A DNA stretch of 60,037 nucleotides, taken from IMG/VR virus record IMGVR_UViG_3300023178_004792, positions 1 to 60,037 of that record. One strand, given 5' to 3'. The stretch comes from a virus. Positions 15,719-23,490 of this stretch are shown here, one piece after another. How positions within the stretch are numbered: position 1 is the stretch's first letter; each line of letters starts with the position of its first letter. The translations under genes and the position numbers were made by a program. The notes beneath the pieces are model-generated. The model saw nothing but the letters and a program-made list of their open reading frames with translations. It was not told the DNA's origin and made no database searches.

Positions 15719-16177
15719 TTACTTGATCTCGATAGTTCTTGGTGCTTTACCTTCTGGAATGATTCTTTCCATAGATACCTTAAGCAAACCATCTTTCAGT
15801 TCAGCGCCTTTGACTTCCACATCATCAGCAATAGTGAATGATTTCGAGAACCATCTCTTGCTGATACCTCTGTGTAAGATGTCACCGTTCTCGTCTTTGT
15901 CTTCAGACTTCTCGTCTTTCTGCTTTGACTTCACGTGCAACATATTGTCTTCGTACTGTACTTCGATGTCATCTTTACCAAATCCTGCCAATGCAAGTTC
16001 GATGTCGTATGTGTTCTTTCCAGTCTTGACTATGTTGTACGGTGGGAAGTTTGACATTGTAGGCGATCTGAAGAAATTGTCCTCATCGAACATTCTCTCG
16101 AAGTGATCGAACACGTTGTCAAATCCAACGGTTACTGGTCTTAATTGATTAAAAATAGATAGATGTTTGTTTGTCAT
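15719..16177 (-). CDS. Small heat-shock protein Hsp20 (IbpA-like)
   Basis: The start at 16177 (MTNKHLS) has AAGGAGGGC at the right distance; a TTG further upstream would include the Shine-Dalgarno. The 152-residue protein has an alpha-crystallin domain with YDIELALAGF, LHVKSKQK, and RGISKRWFSKSF, and ends with IEI, the IxI motif for oligomer contacts. Hsp20 holds unfolding proteins without ATP. T4-like marine phages are known to carry hsp20 genes. Confidence 0.93.
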   Translation of the reverse strand: MTNKHLSIFNQLRPVTVGFDNVFDHFERMFDEDNFFRSPTMSNFPPYNIVKTGKNTYDIELALAGFGKDDIEVQYEDNMLHVKSKQKDEKSEDKDENGDILHRGISKRWFSKSFTIADDVEVKGAELKDGLLKVSMERIIPEGKAPRTIEIK

Positions 16178-16244
16178 TTTAGTGCCCTCCTTATTAAGCA
16201 AGTTATATTGAAGATCCTATCTATAGCAATCTTCAACTGTATTT

Positions 16245-16272
16245 ATTATAACATATAATGGCTATATGTCAA
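16245..16272 (-). promoter_or_regulatory. Host-type promoter for hsp20
   Basis: TTGACA at 16272-16267 and TATAAT at 16250-16245 on the minus strand, 16 bases apart, 68 bases before the hsp20 start codon. Confidence 0.75.
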
Positions 16273-16293
16273 ATTGCGACCTTTTTTGGTAAA

Positions 16294-16572
16294 CTATCTG
16301 CCCCTGCCCCTTTGCACACCCATAAAGATGTTGCTGTCTCTCTCACGTTGAAGTTTCCTGAGCGTCTTGGCCCTCTGTTTCCTCTTCTCACGTTTTATGG
16401 CGCTGGGTTTTGTGAACACTGATCTGTCTCTGATTTGTTCTATGAAACGGTCTTCCTTGATCCATCTCTTGATCTTCCTGTATGATCTAATGGCGTCACC
16501 TCCTGGAGGTACTTCCACGTAGTAGCCTTGGAATCCCAATGGTCTGTTATTTGTTCTGTTGTTTCTTCGCAT
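16294..16572 (-). CDS. rpsU: Ribosomal protein bS21-like
   Basis: The 92-residue basic protein matches bS21 in order: VEVPPGGDAIRSYRKIKRWI, then a conserved FIEQIRDRSVFTKPSAIKRE and a Lys/Arg-rich tail (KRKQRAKTLRKLQRER). bS21 sits near the anti-Shine-Dalgarno end of 16S rRNA and affects initiation. Phage copies are known, including in pelagiphages, and may bias ribosomes to phage messages. That fits the unusual leader structure of many genes here. The start lies inside the 3' end of clpX (26-base overlap). Confidence 0.85.
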   Translation of the reverse strand: MRRNNRTNNRPLGFQGYYVEVPPGGDAIRSYRKIKRWIKEDRFIEQIRDRSVFTKPSAIKREKRKQRAKTLRKLQRERDSNIFMGVQRGRGR

Positions 16573-17794
16573 CCGTCTTTTTAAATACTAACACAGGGTC
16601 AGCGCCATTGTCAACCACGTCGCCGTTTATTTGTATTCTTGTCACACCGTTGCGCCTCATTTCAGCGGCATCAAACTGATATGGTAAAACAACATTGTCA
16701 ACAATGTTTTTCAATCCCCTTGCATTCGTGCCCAGTGCTTTTGCTTTTTTGGCTATACTGATCTTGGCATCTTTGGTAAATTCAATTGTTATGTCATCAA
16801 GTCCAAAAAGATACTGAGTTTGCTTTAAAATAGCATTTTTTGGTTCAGTTAGAATCTTTACCAATTGTTCTTCAGACAGTTTATCAACATGGGTCAGCAT
16901 GGAGAATCTACCAACAAACTCAGGAATTAATCCATACTTGATAAGGTCCTCGGGTTTGACTTCCGAGAGATAATTTTTCACTTCCTTGTCTAACAATAGT
17001 GTATTGAAACCCATTCCACCGCCGTCTCTTTTGCGTATCTGGTTTTCTAGTTCCGTGAACGCACCACCAACAATGAATAATATGTTTGACGTATCTATCC
17101 TCACGGTCTGTTGATCAGGGTGTTTCCTTCCTCCATGTGGCGGAACTCTACATTCTGTGCCTTCCACTATTTTTAATAGTCCCTGCTGTACTCCTTCGCC
17201 TGACACGTCTCTGGTTATAGATGTACTCTCGCCTTTCCTACATATCTTGTCGATCTCGTCTATGAATATTATGCCCTTCTCTGTTTTCTCTAGGTCACCC
17301 TCTGCATTTGCATATAATTTTTGCACAACATTTTCAACATCATCCCCAACGTAACCTGATTCCGTCAATGTGGTAGCATCAGCAATAGCAAACGGCACGT
17401 CCAGGTATCTGGCTATAGTCTTCGCCATCAGTGTTTTTCCTGCACCCGTGGCCCCGAGAATCATCACGTTTGATTTGTCTAGGTCGAAGTCAATGGGCGG
17501 CTGTACAATCCTCTTGTAATGATTTGCTACTGCAACAGCGAGAACGGTCTTGGCGTAGTCTTGCCCAATGACATATCTGTCCAGTTCTTCCTTGATTGTT
17601 ACAGGGTTAAGAATGCTTTTATCACCTGCGTACAGTTTCTCCTTACGAGACTTGACAGTGTCCTCCTCGAGTATCTCCACACAGAGTTTGACACACTCAT
17701 TACAAATGGATGTCTTTTGGGCACCCACTATCATTTTTGTGACGTCTTTCCGAGACTTGTTGCAGAAGGAACAGTTGTTGTACTCTTCCGCCAT
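16547..17794 (-). CDS. clpX: ClpX ATP-dependent unfoldase
   Basis: The 415-residue protein is full length. It has an N-terminal zinc finger (C8, C11, C31, C34), Walker A GATGAGKT at 114-121, the pore loop GYVG at 147-150, Walker B IIFIDEID at 175-182, and the RKH loop at 223-225. The ClpP-docking loop reads MGF (261-263) where cellular ClpX has IGF, a mild change. ClpX unfolds substrates such as SsrA-tagged proteins into ClpP. No clpP is seen, so it may join host ClpP or act alone. It overlaps the upstream gene by TAATG. Confidence 0.95.
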   Translation of the reverse strand: MAEEYNNCSFCNKSRKDVTKMIVGAQKTSICNECVKLCVEILEEDTVKSRKEKLYAGDKSILNPVTIKEELDRYVIGQDYAKTVLAVAVANHYKRIVQPPIDFDLDKSNVMILGATGAGKTLMAKTIARYLDVPFAIADATTLTESGYVGDDVENVVQKLYANAEGDLEKTEKGIIFIDEIDKICRKGESTSITRDVSGEGVQQGLLKIVEGTECRVPPHGGRKHPDQQTVRIDTSNILFIVGGAFTELENQIRKRDGGGMGFNTLLLDKEVKNYLSEVKPEDLIKYGLIPEFVGRFSMLTHVDKLSEEQLVKILTEPKNAILKQTQYLFGLDDITIEFTKDAKISIAKKAKALGTNARGLKNIVDNVVLPYQFDAAEMRRNGVTRIQINGDVVDNGADPVLVFKKTDAKKQQNK

Positions 17795-18363
17795 TAACGA
17801 CTATCTTTAAGTTTTTTGATTTTAGGAAACAGTTCTTGCATGTTGTTGATCTTGTTTCTGTTCAGAACGCCAAACGATGCTGAATCATCAGGGTTTGAAT
17901 TCAAGAACCAAGTCTTTGACATTGTGAGTATGTATCCTGACCATACCTTCATTTGGTTTGAACTGTAATCCATATTCATTATCACAGTGGTGGCGGCCCT
18001 ACATGCGTTCAATAACCATGTGTAGTCTCTGCCTTTTTGATTAGGTTTCCATGACTCCAGATACTTTTCATACTCGGGATCATCTCCACCAAACGGATCT
18101 AGATTAGAAAAGTTGTTGTCGTCCCATAGGTATATGGTTATATCTTCCTTGGGAAAATACTTGTTGATCTGATCTGCGAAGTTGTCCTTGTCTCTCCTAC
18201 TCAAATTGACAAGACAAAAACTTTTATTTTGATTTTGGAAAAAACTAGGCGGAGTAACCATGGTTATGGTGCCCATCTTTTTACGTAACTCCAGTTTTTC
18301 GCCTGTGGCCGCGTAAGTCTGCTTTTGTTCCTTGTTGCCTTGTTTTTTTGTTGTGTCAGTCAT
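17794..18363 (-). CDS. Hypothetical protein upstream of clpX (189 aa)
   Basis: A 189-residue soluble protein with ITIYLWDDNNFSNLDPFGGDD and RDYTWLLNACRAATTVIMNM. I do not recognise a family. It overlaps the preceding membrane coiled-coil gene by 8 bases and clpX by one, so it is translated with both. Confidence 0.68.
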   Translation of the reverse strand: MTDTTKKQGNKEQKQTYAATGEKLELRKKMGTITMVTPPSFFQNQNKSFCLVNLSRRDKDNFADQINKYFPKEDITIYLWDDNNFSNLDPFGGDDPEYEKYLESWKPNQKGRDYTWLLNACRAATTVIMNMDYSSNQMKVWSGYILTMSKTWFLNSNPDDSASFGVLNRNKINNMQELFPKIKKLKDSR

Positions 18364-20980
18364 CTTGATTCAATATATCTAGTATAACTTTTTGATCTTC
18401 CTTAGTCAAGTCATCTAACGTAATTTCCTTGCTCTCAAGTTTAGTTATCATGTCGTTGACACGCTGTTCAATTCTTGAATGGTAGTCCTCGCCACTGGTT
18501 ATCCTCTTTCTATATCTGGTAAATTTTTCTTCGGGGATAGAGGTTTCGATCTTTATTCCGTCTGCTACTTCTGGTATCTGATCTTCTGATATGGTGTTGT
18601 TTAATATTGGCAGGTCAATCTCATTTTTTTCTGGTTCTGGAAGATCGAGCTCTTTTGTTTTTTGCCAAAGAGTCTTATCGTTTTGCTCTTCATTCTGTAC
18701 GTAGGAGTCTCTATCGGCCGGTACGAAGATTCTTTTACCATCTTTGATAATGGTTTTTGTCTTACCTTGTGGATTGTTTTCTTGCTCCCAACCTTCTAGC
18801 AGTTTGTCAAGTTCCTCATCGGTCATAGGTCTCTCTTCTGTCTGAGGAGATACCATGAATTTTTCTTTCAGACCCTCGGCTGTGGTTTTTTCTATGCCTT
18901 CCTCTCCTTCAGGTTTCAAAGCAGAGCCTTTCGTGATAATCTCAGGATTGGGCATGTCGGGGTCCATGAGTTGTGCCAAAGTCTTTCTTAGTTCTTCGGG
19001 TACATTTTCAAATGTCGTGTCCCCTCGTCCTATGTCGTCAATGATATCTTGAAAATATGCCATACGTGATTCGGTTATGGGTGGATGGTTTTCTGCCTCT
19101 TCCTTAGACAATGACACATCAGCAACAAATTGTGCTTTGTTTGATTCATCACGTTCTTTTTTCAGTTCCATATCACTGATATCTTCATACTTGCCGTGTT
19201 GGTTATGCAGTTTGTCCAGCATCTGTGTTCGCTCGTCATCCGTCATCTCCGACGGGTTTGTTGACTTTGGGGGCTGTACCGCTTTGCCCTTGGGGTCTAC
19301 TAGAACCTGCCCGATGGTGCCTGACAAACTTTTATTCTTGTCCTTTATGGCCACTTCTGGTTCTAAAACTTCAGTAAAATCAGGTTTGATCCTTTCAGGT
19401 TTCATGGCCTCTTCTATCTGTTCAGATATTGTCGGTTCGTCCTCTTCTTTGGCCTTACGTGCATACTCTTCCAATGCGGCCTGTTCTTCTTTTTCTCTCT
19501 TTTTGAATTCTTCTAGTTGTTTTGCTTTGAAATCTTTTTCCTGCTCTGCTTTTATTTGCTCCATCACCTCCGCTGGATCACTGTGTTCAGGTTCCTCGTA
19601 CTTGGTATTGAACTCTTCGTAACCTTCAACCTCTGCTGGATCGAACCCATCCTTTGGTTCCTCAGTGGCTTTCGATGAGGTGTGATGCACAGTTTCTTCG
19701 TCGTCCTCCTGCACAATCTCCAATGGTTTGGATTCTGGTTTAATGACTTTGGCATTGAAAACGTCCAATTTGGCCTTCCACTCCTGCATCTGTTTTTCCG
19801 CATTTTCTTTTGCGGCCTGTTCTTTGGCCTTGCCTATCATCTCGTTCCATTTCAAAGTTACGTCCTCTTCATCGGGCTTTTCTAGGTCCACTATCTCCTG
19901 AGGTTTGGGCGCCTGGACAGGAAAGCGTTTAACAAGACTTTGGTTGGCCGCTATCAACAACAACACCGCCAAAGGGTCAAAAACAAATATAATGATTAGT
20001 ATTATCCATCTCACTGCCTCGGAAGTATCCACCTTGTCTGTAACTCCCCAGTCAACTGCCAAAGCGGCAATGTATTTCACAGGACCGACTTCCGCTTCTA
20101 GTTTGATCATTTTAGCCTCTAATGGCTCTCGTTCTATAATCAAATTATCAATGTTGTTTTGTGCTTTTAATATGTTTGCCTCGGCCACTTCAATTTTGGC
20201 CTCAACATCCGACTTGTCATCCACATCATTGCTTCTCAGATTATCAATTCTCTTTTGTATTACCGCGGTGTCCATCGCGTAATCTTCTTTGAGCTGATTG
20301 ATCCTGTCCTGCGCCTGACTTATTCCTTTGTTGATTTGCTCACGTTCTTCCCTCTGTGATGCCTTTAGGTCCGCCGCCGCCTTCTCCTCATTGAAGAATG
20401 ATTTGTTAGACGTCAACACGTCACTAACGTCCTTGTCAAGCACTGTCAATCTGTCGCTTAGATTTTTGATAGTGTTGGTCTCGACTGCAAGTAGTGTTTT
20501 GAATTTGTCCTCTACCGATTTGATGTTGTCTTTTTCTATGTCTATGGCTCCTGAGTTGTTGTCAACTACCACAGATAAATTCTTTTCTGCCCTCTCAATT
20601 ATTAGGCCTTGCCTTTTGATGTATGTCTCTTCGCTTTCGATTTTGTCATTGATTATTTCTATCCTCTGGGAAACTGTGTCCTCCGCTAGGTTTTGTTCCA
20701 GATGTGCCTTTGATAGGAACCCAAAAATACCCATAGACGTTATCAATGAAAGTATTAAGACCGCTATTGTAAGATAAGTTTTCAATAGCCAAGGTGTGAA
20801 CTTCCAGTTCCGATAAACCCACGATGCGGTTATAAGTTTACCGACCTCCAGCACTGATCCCATTATGACCACAGGCCAGAACGCACCTGGGAATATGGTT
20901 GCTAGTCCTATCACGGAGTAGAATATGGCCACTCCAGAAATGGACAATGCAGACAGCAGTGTTAGAATTGGCATCAACAT
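18356..20980 (-). CDS. Large membrane-anchored coiled-coil protein (874 aa)
   Basis: Three hydrophobic segments are visible in residues 1-90 (about 5-27, 32-52, 64-88) and one at about 327-350 (ILIIIFVFDPLAVLLLIA). Between them, residues 91-315 form a long coiled coil; residues 365-874 are highly charged and low in order, with repeated EEA and KEE tracts. I do not recognise a named family, though similar membrane proteins occur in T4-like marine phages. It may organise host membrane or replication sites; this is a guess. It is the first gene of the clpX-bS21 unit. Confidence 0.75.
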   Translation of the reverse strand: MLMPILTLLSALSISGVAIFYSVIGLATIFPGAFWPVVIMGSVLEVGKLITASWVYRNWKFTPWLLKTYLTIAVLILSLITSMGIFGFLSKAHLEQNLAEDTVSQRIEIINDKIESEETYIKRQGLIIERAEKNLSVVVDNNSGAIDIEKDNIKSVEDKFKTLLAVETNTIKNLSDRLTVLDKDVSDVLTSNKSFFNEEKAAADLKASQREEREQINKGISQAQDRINQLKEDYAMDTAVIQKRIDNLRSNDVDDKSDVEAKIEVAEANILKAQNNIDNLIIEREPLEAKMIKLEAEVGPVKYIAALAVDWGVTDKVDTSEAVRWIILIIIFVFDPLAVLLLIAANQSLVKRFPVQAPKPQEIVDLEKPDEEDVTLKWNEMIGKAKEQAAKENAEKQMQEWKAKLDVFNAKVIKPESKPLEIVQEDDEETVHHTSSKATEEPKDGFDPAEVEGYEEFNTKYEEPEHSDPAEVMEQIKAEQEKDFKAKQLEEFKKREKEEQAALEEYARKAKEEDEPTISEQIEEAMKPERIKPDFTEVLEPEVAIKDKNKSLSGTIGQVLVDPKGKAVQPPKSTNPSEMTDDERTQMLDKLHNQHGKYEDISDMELKKERDESNKAQFVADVSLSKEEAENHPPITESRMAYFQDIIDDIGRGDTTFENVPEELRKTLAQLMDPDMPNPEIITKGSALKPEGEEGIEKTTAEGLKEKFMVSPQTEERPMTDEELDKLLEGWEQENNPQGKTKTIIKDGKRIFVPADRDSYVQNEEQNDKTLWQKTKELDLPEPEKNEIDLPILNNTISEDQIPEVADGIKIETSIPEEKFTRYRKRITSGEDYHSRIEQRVNDMITKLESKEITLDDLTKEDQKVILDILNQDD

Positions 20981-21039
20981 AATTGAAAGTATTTACTATA
21001 ACAGAAAATGCTGATTTGTGCTAGTGAAATGTTTGGTAA

Positions 21040-21678
21040 TTAGGCCGCGCTGTCGGTTGGCTTCTCAGCGTCACCCACTGCGTCCGCTTCACCTATCCTT
21101 GACACCGTGATAGAATCAAAAATTTCTGTGTCCGTGCCTGGTGCAGTAATGCTTAACTCCTCTACCACAGGTCCTCTGTCCACAGTGCCTTCTACATGGG
21201 TTGGATCGTAGTACAGAACGTTCTGTGTGTATGAACCTTTGATTGCCTGTGCTATAAGGTCTTTGAGAACCGCTTCTCTAGTTGAAAGTGAAGTTGAACC
21301 GTCAACTGAGGTGCCCGAAGTTGGTACCGCAGTATCGTTTTCGAAAAGAATATTAAAAGTCACTGATGTTGGCACATTATCTTGGTCAGCACTAGAATCA
21401 GTTGCTATTTTTAAAAGTCTATAGTTTGAATATGTTCCAAGTATTTGTAGAACCTTGAGATATCTTACTCCACCTCTTGCAAGGTTTAAACCGTCGTTTT
21501 TGTTGGTCGGAACCGTTGCGAAATCTCTGTAAGAATATGGATTTACAGCACCTGCCGCCGCATTACCATCTGTTGAAGTGTAGCCCGAACAATCAATGCT
21601 TATTGCATATAAATGATGATTTTCACCTGTGTCGGAGCCAATTCCGCGTGTCTTAAATGGATATTCACTTGAAGCCAT
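21040..21678 (-). CDS. Putative virion protein (212 aa)
   Basis: A Thr/Ser/Gly/Ala-rich 212-residue protein (TRGIGSDTGENHHLY, GVRYLKVLQILGTYSNYRLL) with the composition of beta-rich phage structural proteins and no Cys cluster or enzyme motif. It has its own late-type box TATAAATA at 21713-21706, then a leader with AAAGGAA and the ATG. That late promoter with a Shine-Dalgarno supports a virion role. The exact part of the particle is unknown. Confidence 0.65.
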   Translation of the reverse strand: MASSEYPFKTRGIGSDTGENHHLYAISIDCSGYTSTDGNAAAGAVNPYSYRDFATVPTNKNDGLNLARGGVRYLKVLQILGTYSNYRLLKIATDSSADQDNVPTSVTFNILFENDTAVPTSGTSVDGSTSLSTREAVLKDLIAQAIKGSYTQNVLYYDPTHVEGTVDRGPVVEELSITAPGTDTEIFDSITVSRIGEADAVGDAEKPTDSAA

Positions 21679-21705
21679 ATTTTTAAATTCCTTTGTTAAT
21701 GTACT

Positions 21706-21713
21706 TATTTATA
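21706..21713 (-). promoter_or_regulatory. T4-late-type promoter box TATAAATA
   Basis: A perfect TATAAATA octamer on the minus strand, followed by a leader of about 22 bases with AAAGGAA before the start at 21678. This is the T4 late promoter consensus. Confidence 0.6.
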
Positions 21714-21717
21714 ACGA

Positions 21718-22167
21718 TTATTTATAAAATGACCAACTTGCTGAACCAATAGTTCTGCAGGCATTGTTGGTTGTGTGCCGTTCAGTGCCGTTAAGTTTGA
21801 TGTAAGCCTGGTATGTACGGCAATATCCACCTGAAATAGGGTATGAATGAATTACACGCACTTTTCCGCTGGCCAGCCTCTCTTTGCTATACCAACTGAC
21901 AATTTTGCCATTTGGAGCATTATCGAGCATGATGAATACAGCCGATTCGTGCATCTTCTTCTCTTCTTGGTTGAGTCGGAATCTCAGGTATTGTGTTTGC
22001 CGCCAAAGAAAAGCAGGTGCACTGTACTTGAGATCATCACCTAGCAACTTTGGTTTCGGCATTTCGCCTATATATCCGTGCGTCTCTGTCAGACTGCCAG
22101 TTGTCGCTGAGCAATTTGCCAACAACAAAAAACTAATCGATGCTATGATAGCCTTGAACAATTTCAT
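21718..22167 (-). CDS. Lipoprotein with surface-antigen-like C-terminus
   Basis: The 149-residue protein has a lipoprotein signal with the lipobox LLANC, so it should be lipid-anchored after cleavage before that cysteine. The C-terminal part (GGYCRTYQAYIKLNG, NNACRTIGSASWSFY) resembles the 17-kDa surface antigen domain of proteobacteria, with two paired cysteines. The start lies within the 3' end of the next gene upstream. It may be inserted in the host envelope during infection, for example to block entry of other phages. Confidence 0.75.
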   Translation of the reverse strand: MKLFKAIIASISFLLLANCSATTGSLTETHGYIGEMPKPKLLGDDLKYSAPAFLWRQTQYLRFRLNQEEKKMHESAVFIMLDNAPNGKIVSWYSKERLASGKVRVIHSYPISGGYCRTYQAYIKLNGTERHTTNNACRTIGSASWSFYK

Positions 22168-22489
22168 ATTCTCCGTTCATTTTATGACACGCAATTTGTC
22201 TCTGCGTCACTAGAACATCTCCTAATGGCATGTCCCAAGTGTAAATGTTGCAACTATCTGCTATACCCATTCCGTGCAGGAAATCTTTTGCACCGTCATT
22301 GCAAACAACCTTCTCCTCGGTCCTGTTTTCGATTAAATTGCCCTGCTGGTCGACCACTTTAATCTTAGTGACCTCCACATCGCAGTACTGATCATTCCAT
22401 GGGCCACCTGCGTGTGACTGGCCTATGCTGAAGATAATCATGCCCAGCGTCAGCATCACTAGTGCTATAAGATAATAGATAGTCTTCAT
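22133..22489 (-). CDS. Small secreted cysteine-containing protein (118 aa)
   Basis: Residues 1-27 form a signal peptide (LIALVMLTLGMIIFS, likely cut after SHA). The mature part has four to five cysteines (DQYCDVEV, KVVCNDG, DSCNIY, QIACHK), fitting a disulfide-bonded periplasmic domain. I do not recognise a family. It overlaps the lipoprotein gene downstream by 35 bases and begins 4 bases after the LPP20-like gene. Confidence 0.72.
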   Translation of the reverse strand: MKTIYYLIALVMLTLGMIIFSIGQSHAGGPWNDQYCDVEVTKIKVVDQQGNLIENRTEEKVVCNDGAKDFLHGMGIADSCNIYTWDMPLGDVLVTQRQIACHKMNGEYEIVQGYHSID

Positions 22490-22493
22490 AGCA

Positions 22494-22970
22494 CTAGATG
22501 TTTTCTGCTAGATCTTTTTTGCTGATCTCGATCATGATGTAGGCTCTGTAGCTCTTGTTCTTGGTCATGAATATCTCACTCTTCGTAACCTTGTAGCCTT
22601 TCGCAACAGTGTCCTCTATCACGTTGTTGATCGTGTCAGTTGAATTGCCAGAAACTGCAAGTTCCTCGTTAGTGCCAGTCTCAACTTTGTTGATCACGGT
22701 GTCGTTGTTCATCTCACCATTTACCCTGTCAACAAGTTTCGCCTTGGCCAGTAGAACTGCTTTCTTAACCGCAAGTTCCATGTCCGGAGATACCGCAGTG
22801 CCAGACTCTTGATATTTGAACAGTGTCTCCCTGTCGTATTTGACGTACCATTTAGGTGTTTTGTCAACGACACCACTCTTGTTCATATCAGGTTTTATCT
22901 TGTATGTTGAGCATTGGGCCAACATCAGGCCTGCCAACAACACCAAGATTGTTCTTGTTATGTTTGTCAT
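22494..22970 (-). CDS. LPP20-like lipoprotein
   Basis: The 158-residue protein starts with a lipoprotein signal ending in LAQC. The mature region (DKTPKWYVKYDRE, then AVKKAVLLAKAKLVDRVNG and YRAYIMIEI) resembles the LPP20 family of outer-membrane lipoproteins, whose role is poorly known. TAAGGAAACA just before the ATG contains both the stop of the upstream 47-residue gene and a ribosome site. It forms one of a run of exported proteins here. Confidence 0.75.
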   Translation of the reverse strand: MTNITRTILVLLAGLMLAQCSTYKIKPDMNKSGVVDKTPKWYVKYDRETLFKYQESGTAVSPDMELAVKKAVLLAKAKLVDRVNGEMNNDTVINKVETGTNEELAVSGNSTDTINNVIEDTVAKGYKVTKSEIFMTKNKSYRAYIMIEISKKDLAENI

Positions 22971-22977
22971 TGTTTCC

Positions 22978-23121
22978 TTATCTTTTAAACTTCTCTACAA
23001 CGTCCGTCACGAACTCAGTCACAGCCGCGACATTAAAATCGTTGCTGAACTGTGCCCATCCATCACCAATCATGGGATAGACTGCTAGGAATATTGCGAA
23101 AAGTATTATTAGTCTAATCAT
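22978..23121 (-). CDS. Small exported or membrane peptide (47 aa)
   Basis: A 47-residue reading frame starts MIRLIILFAIFLAVYPMI, a hydrophobic N-terminal helix, and continues with a short polar tail ending VVEKFKR. A strong host-type promoter lies just upstream and the stop codon sits within the ribosome site of the LPP20-like gene. It is the first gene of the exported-protein operon. No family recognised. Confidence 0.6.
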   Translation of the reverse strand: MIRLIILFAIFLAVYPMIGDGWAQFSNDFNVAAVTEFVTDVVEKFKR

Positions 23122-23127
23122 ACAACA

Positions 23128-23155
23128 ATTATAGCATAATTTCCAAATGCGTCAA
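23128..23155 (-). promoter_or_regulatory. Host-type promoter for the exported-protein operon
   Basis: TTGACG at 23155-23150 and TATAAT at 23133-23128 on the minus strand, 16 bases apart, with an extended TGC before the -10. It is 6 bases before the ATG at 23121, so this message may be nearly leaderless. Confidence 0.72.
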
Positions 23156-23195
23156 CCAGAGTTGATCTTGTTAAAAGTGTTGATTTTATTGACTT

Positions 23196-23486
23196 TTATA
23201 GCATGGTCTTGATGAATCCTATGCCATCTATGCCCAAATATACCAAATACATGGCTGTGAATCCAAAACTCTTACGGCTATAGGCACCATACATCAAGAA
23301 GCATGTGGCTATCAGGAAGAATATGTATGCAATGAACATGGGCGGATTTGGTGAATACCACATAAGGATTAAAGATGCTACAAGATTAGAGATCATGCCA
23401 ATTACCTCACAACAGAATCTCACAGGATTTGACCTGTAATCTTCCATGATCCATTGCAGTGTTGATTTTCTTCCAATTCTGGCCAT
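23196..23486 (-). CDS. Small membrane protein after the B12 radical SAM gene (96 aa)
   Basis: Three hydrophobic segments are visible at about residues 25-44, 48-66 and 74-92 (NLVASLILMWYS, MFIAYIFFLIATCFLMYGA). I do not recognise a family. It begins four bases after the stop of the B12-domain radical SAM gene and is probably the last gene of that operon. Confidence 0.68.
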   Translation of the reverse strand: MARIGRKSTLQWIMEDYRSNPVRFCCEVIGMISNLVASLILMWYSPNPPMFIAYIFFLIATCFLMYGAYSRKSFGFTAMYLVYLGIDGIGFIKTML

Positions 23487-23490
23487 GATA

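Noticed and set aside
16178-16201. TTG start for hsp20
   Set aside because: The AAGGAGGGC ribosome site for the ATG at 16177 would then be inside the gene.
18356-20980. Prophage tape-measure protein
   Set aside because: The coiled coil is long but the N-terminal membrane helices and position by clpX do not fit a tape measure.
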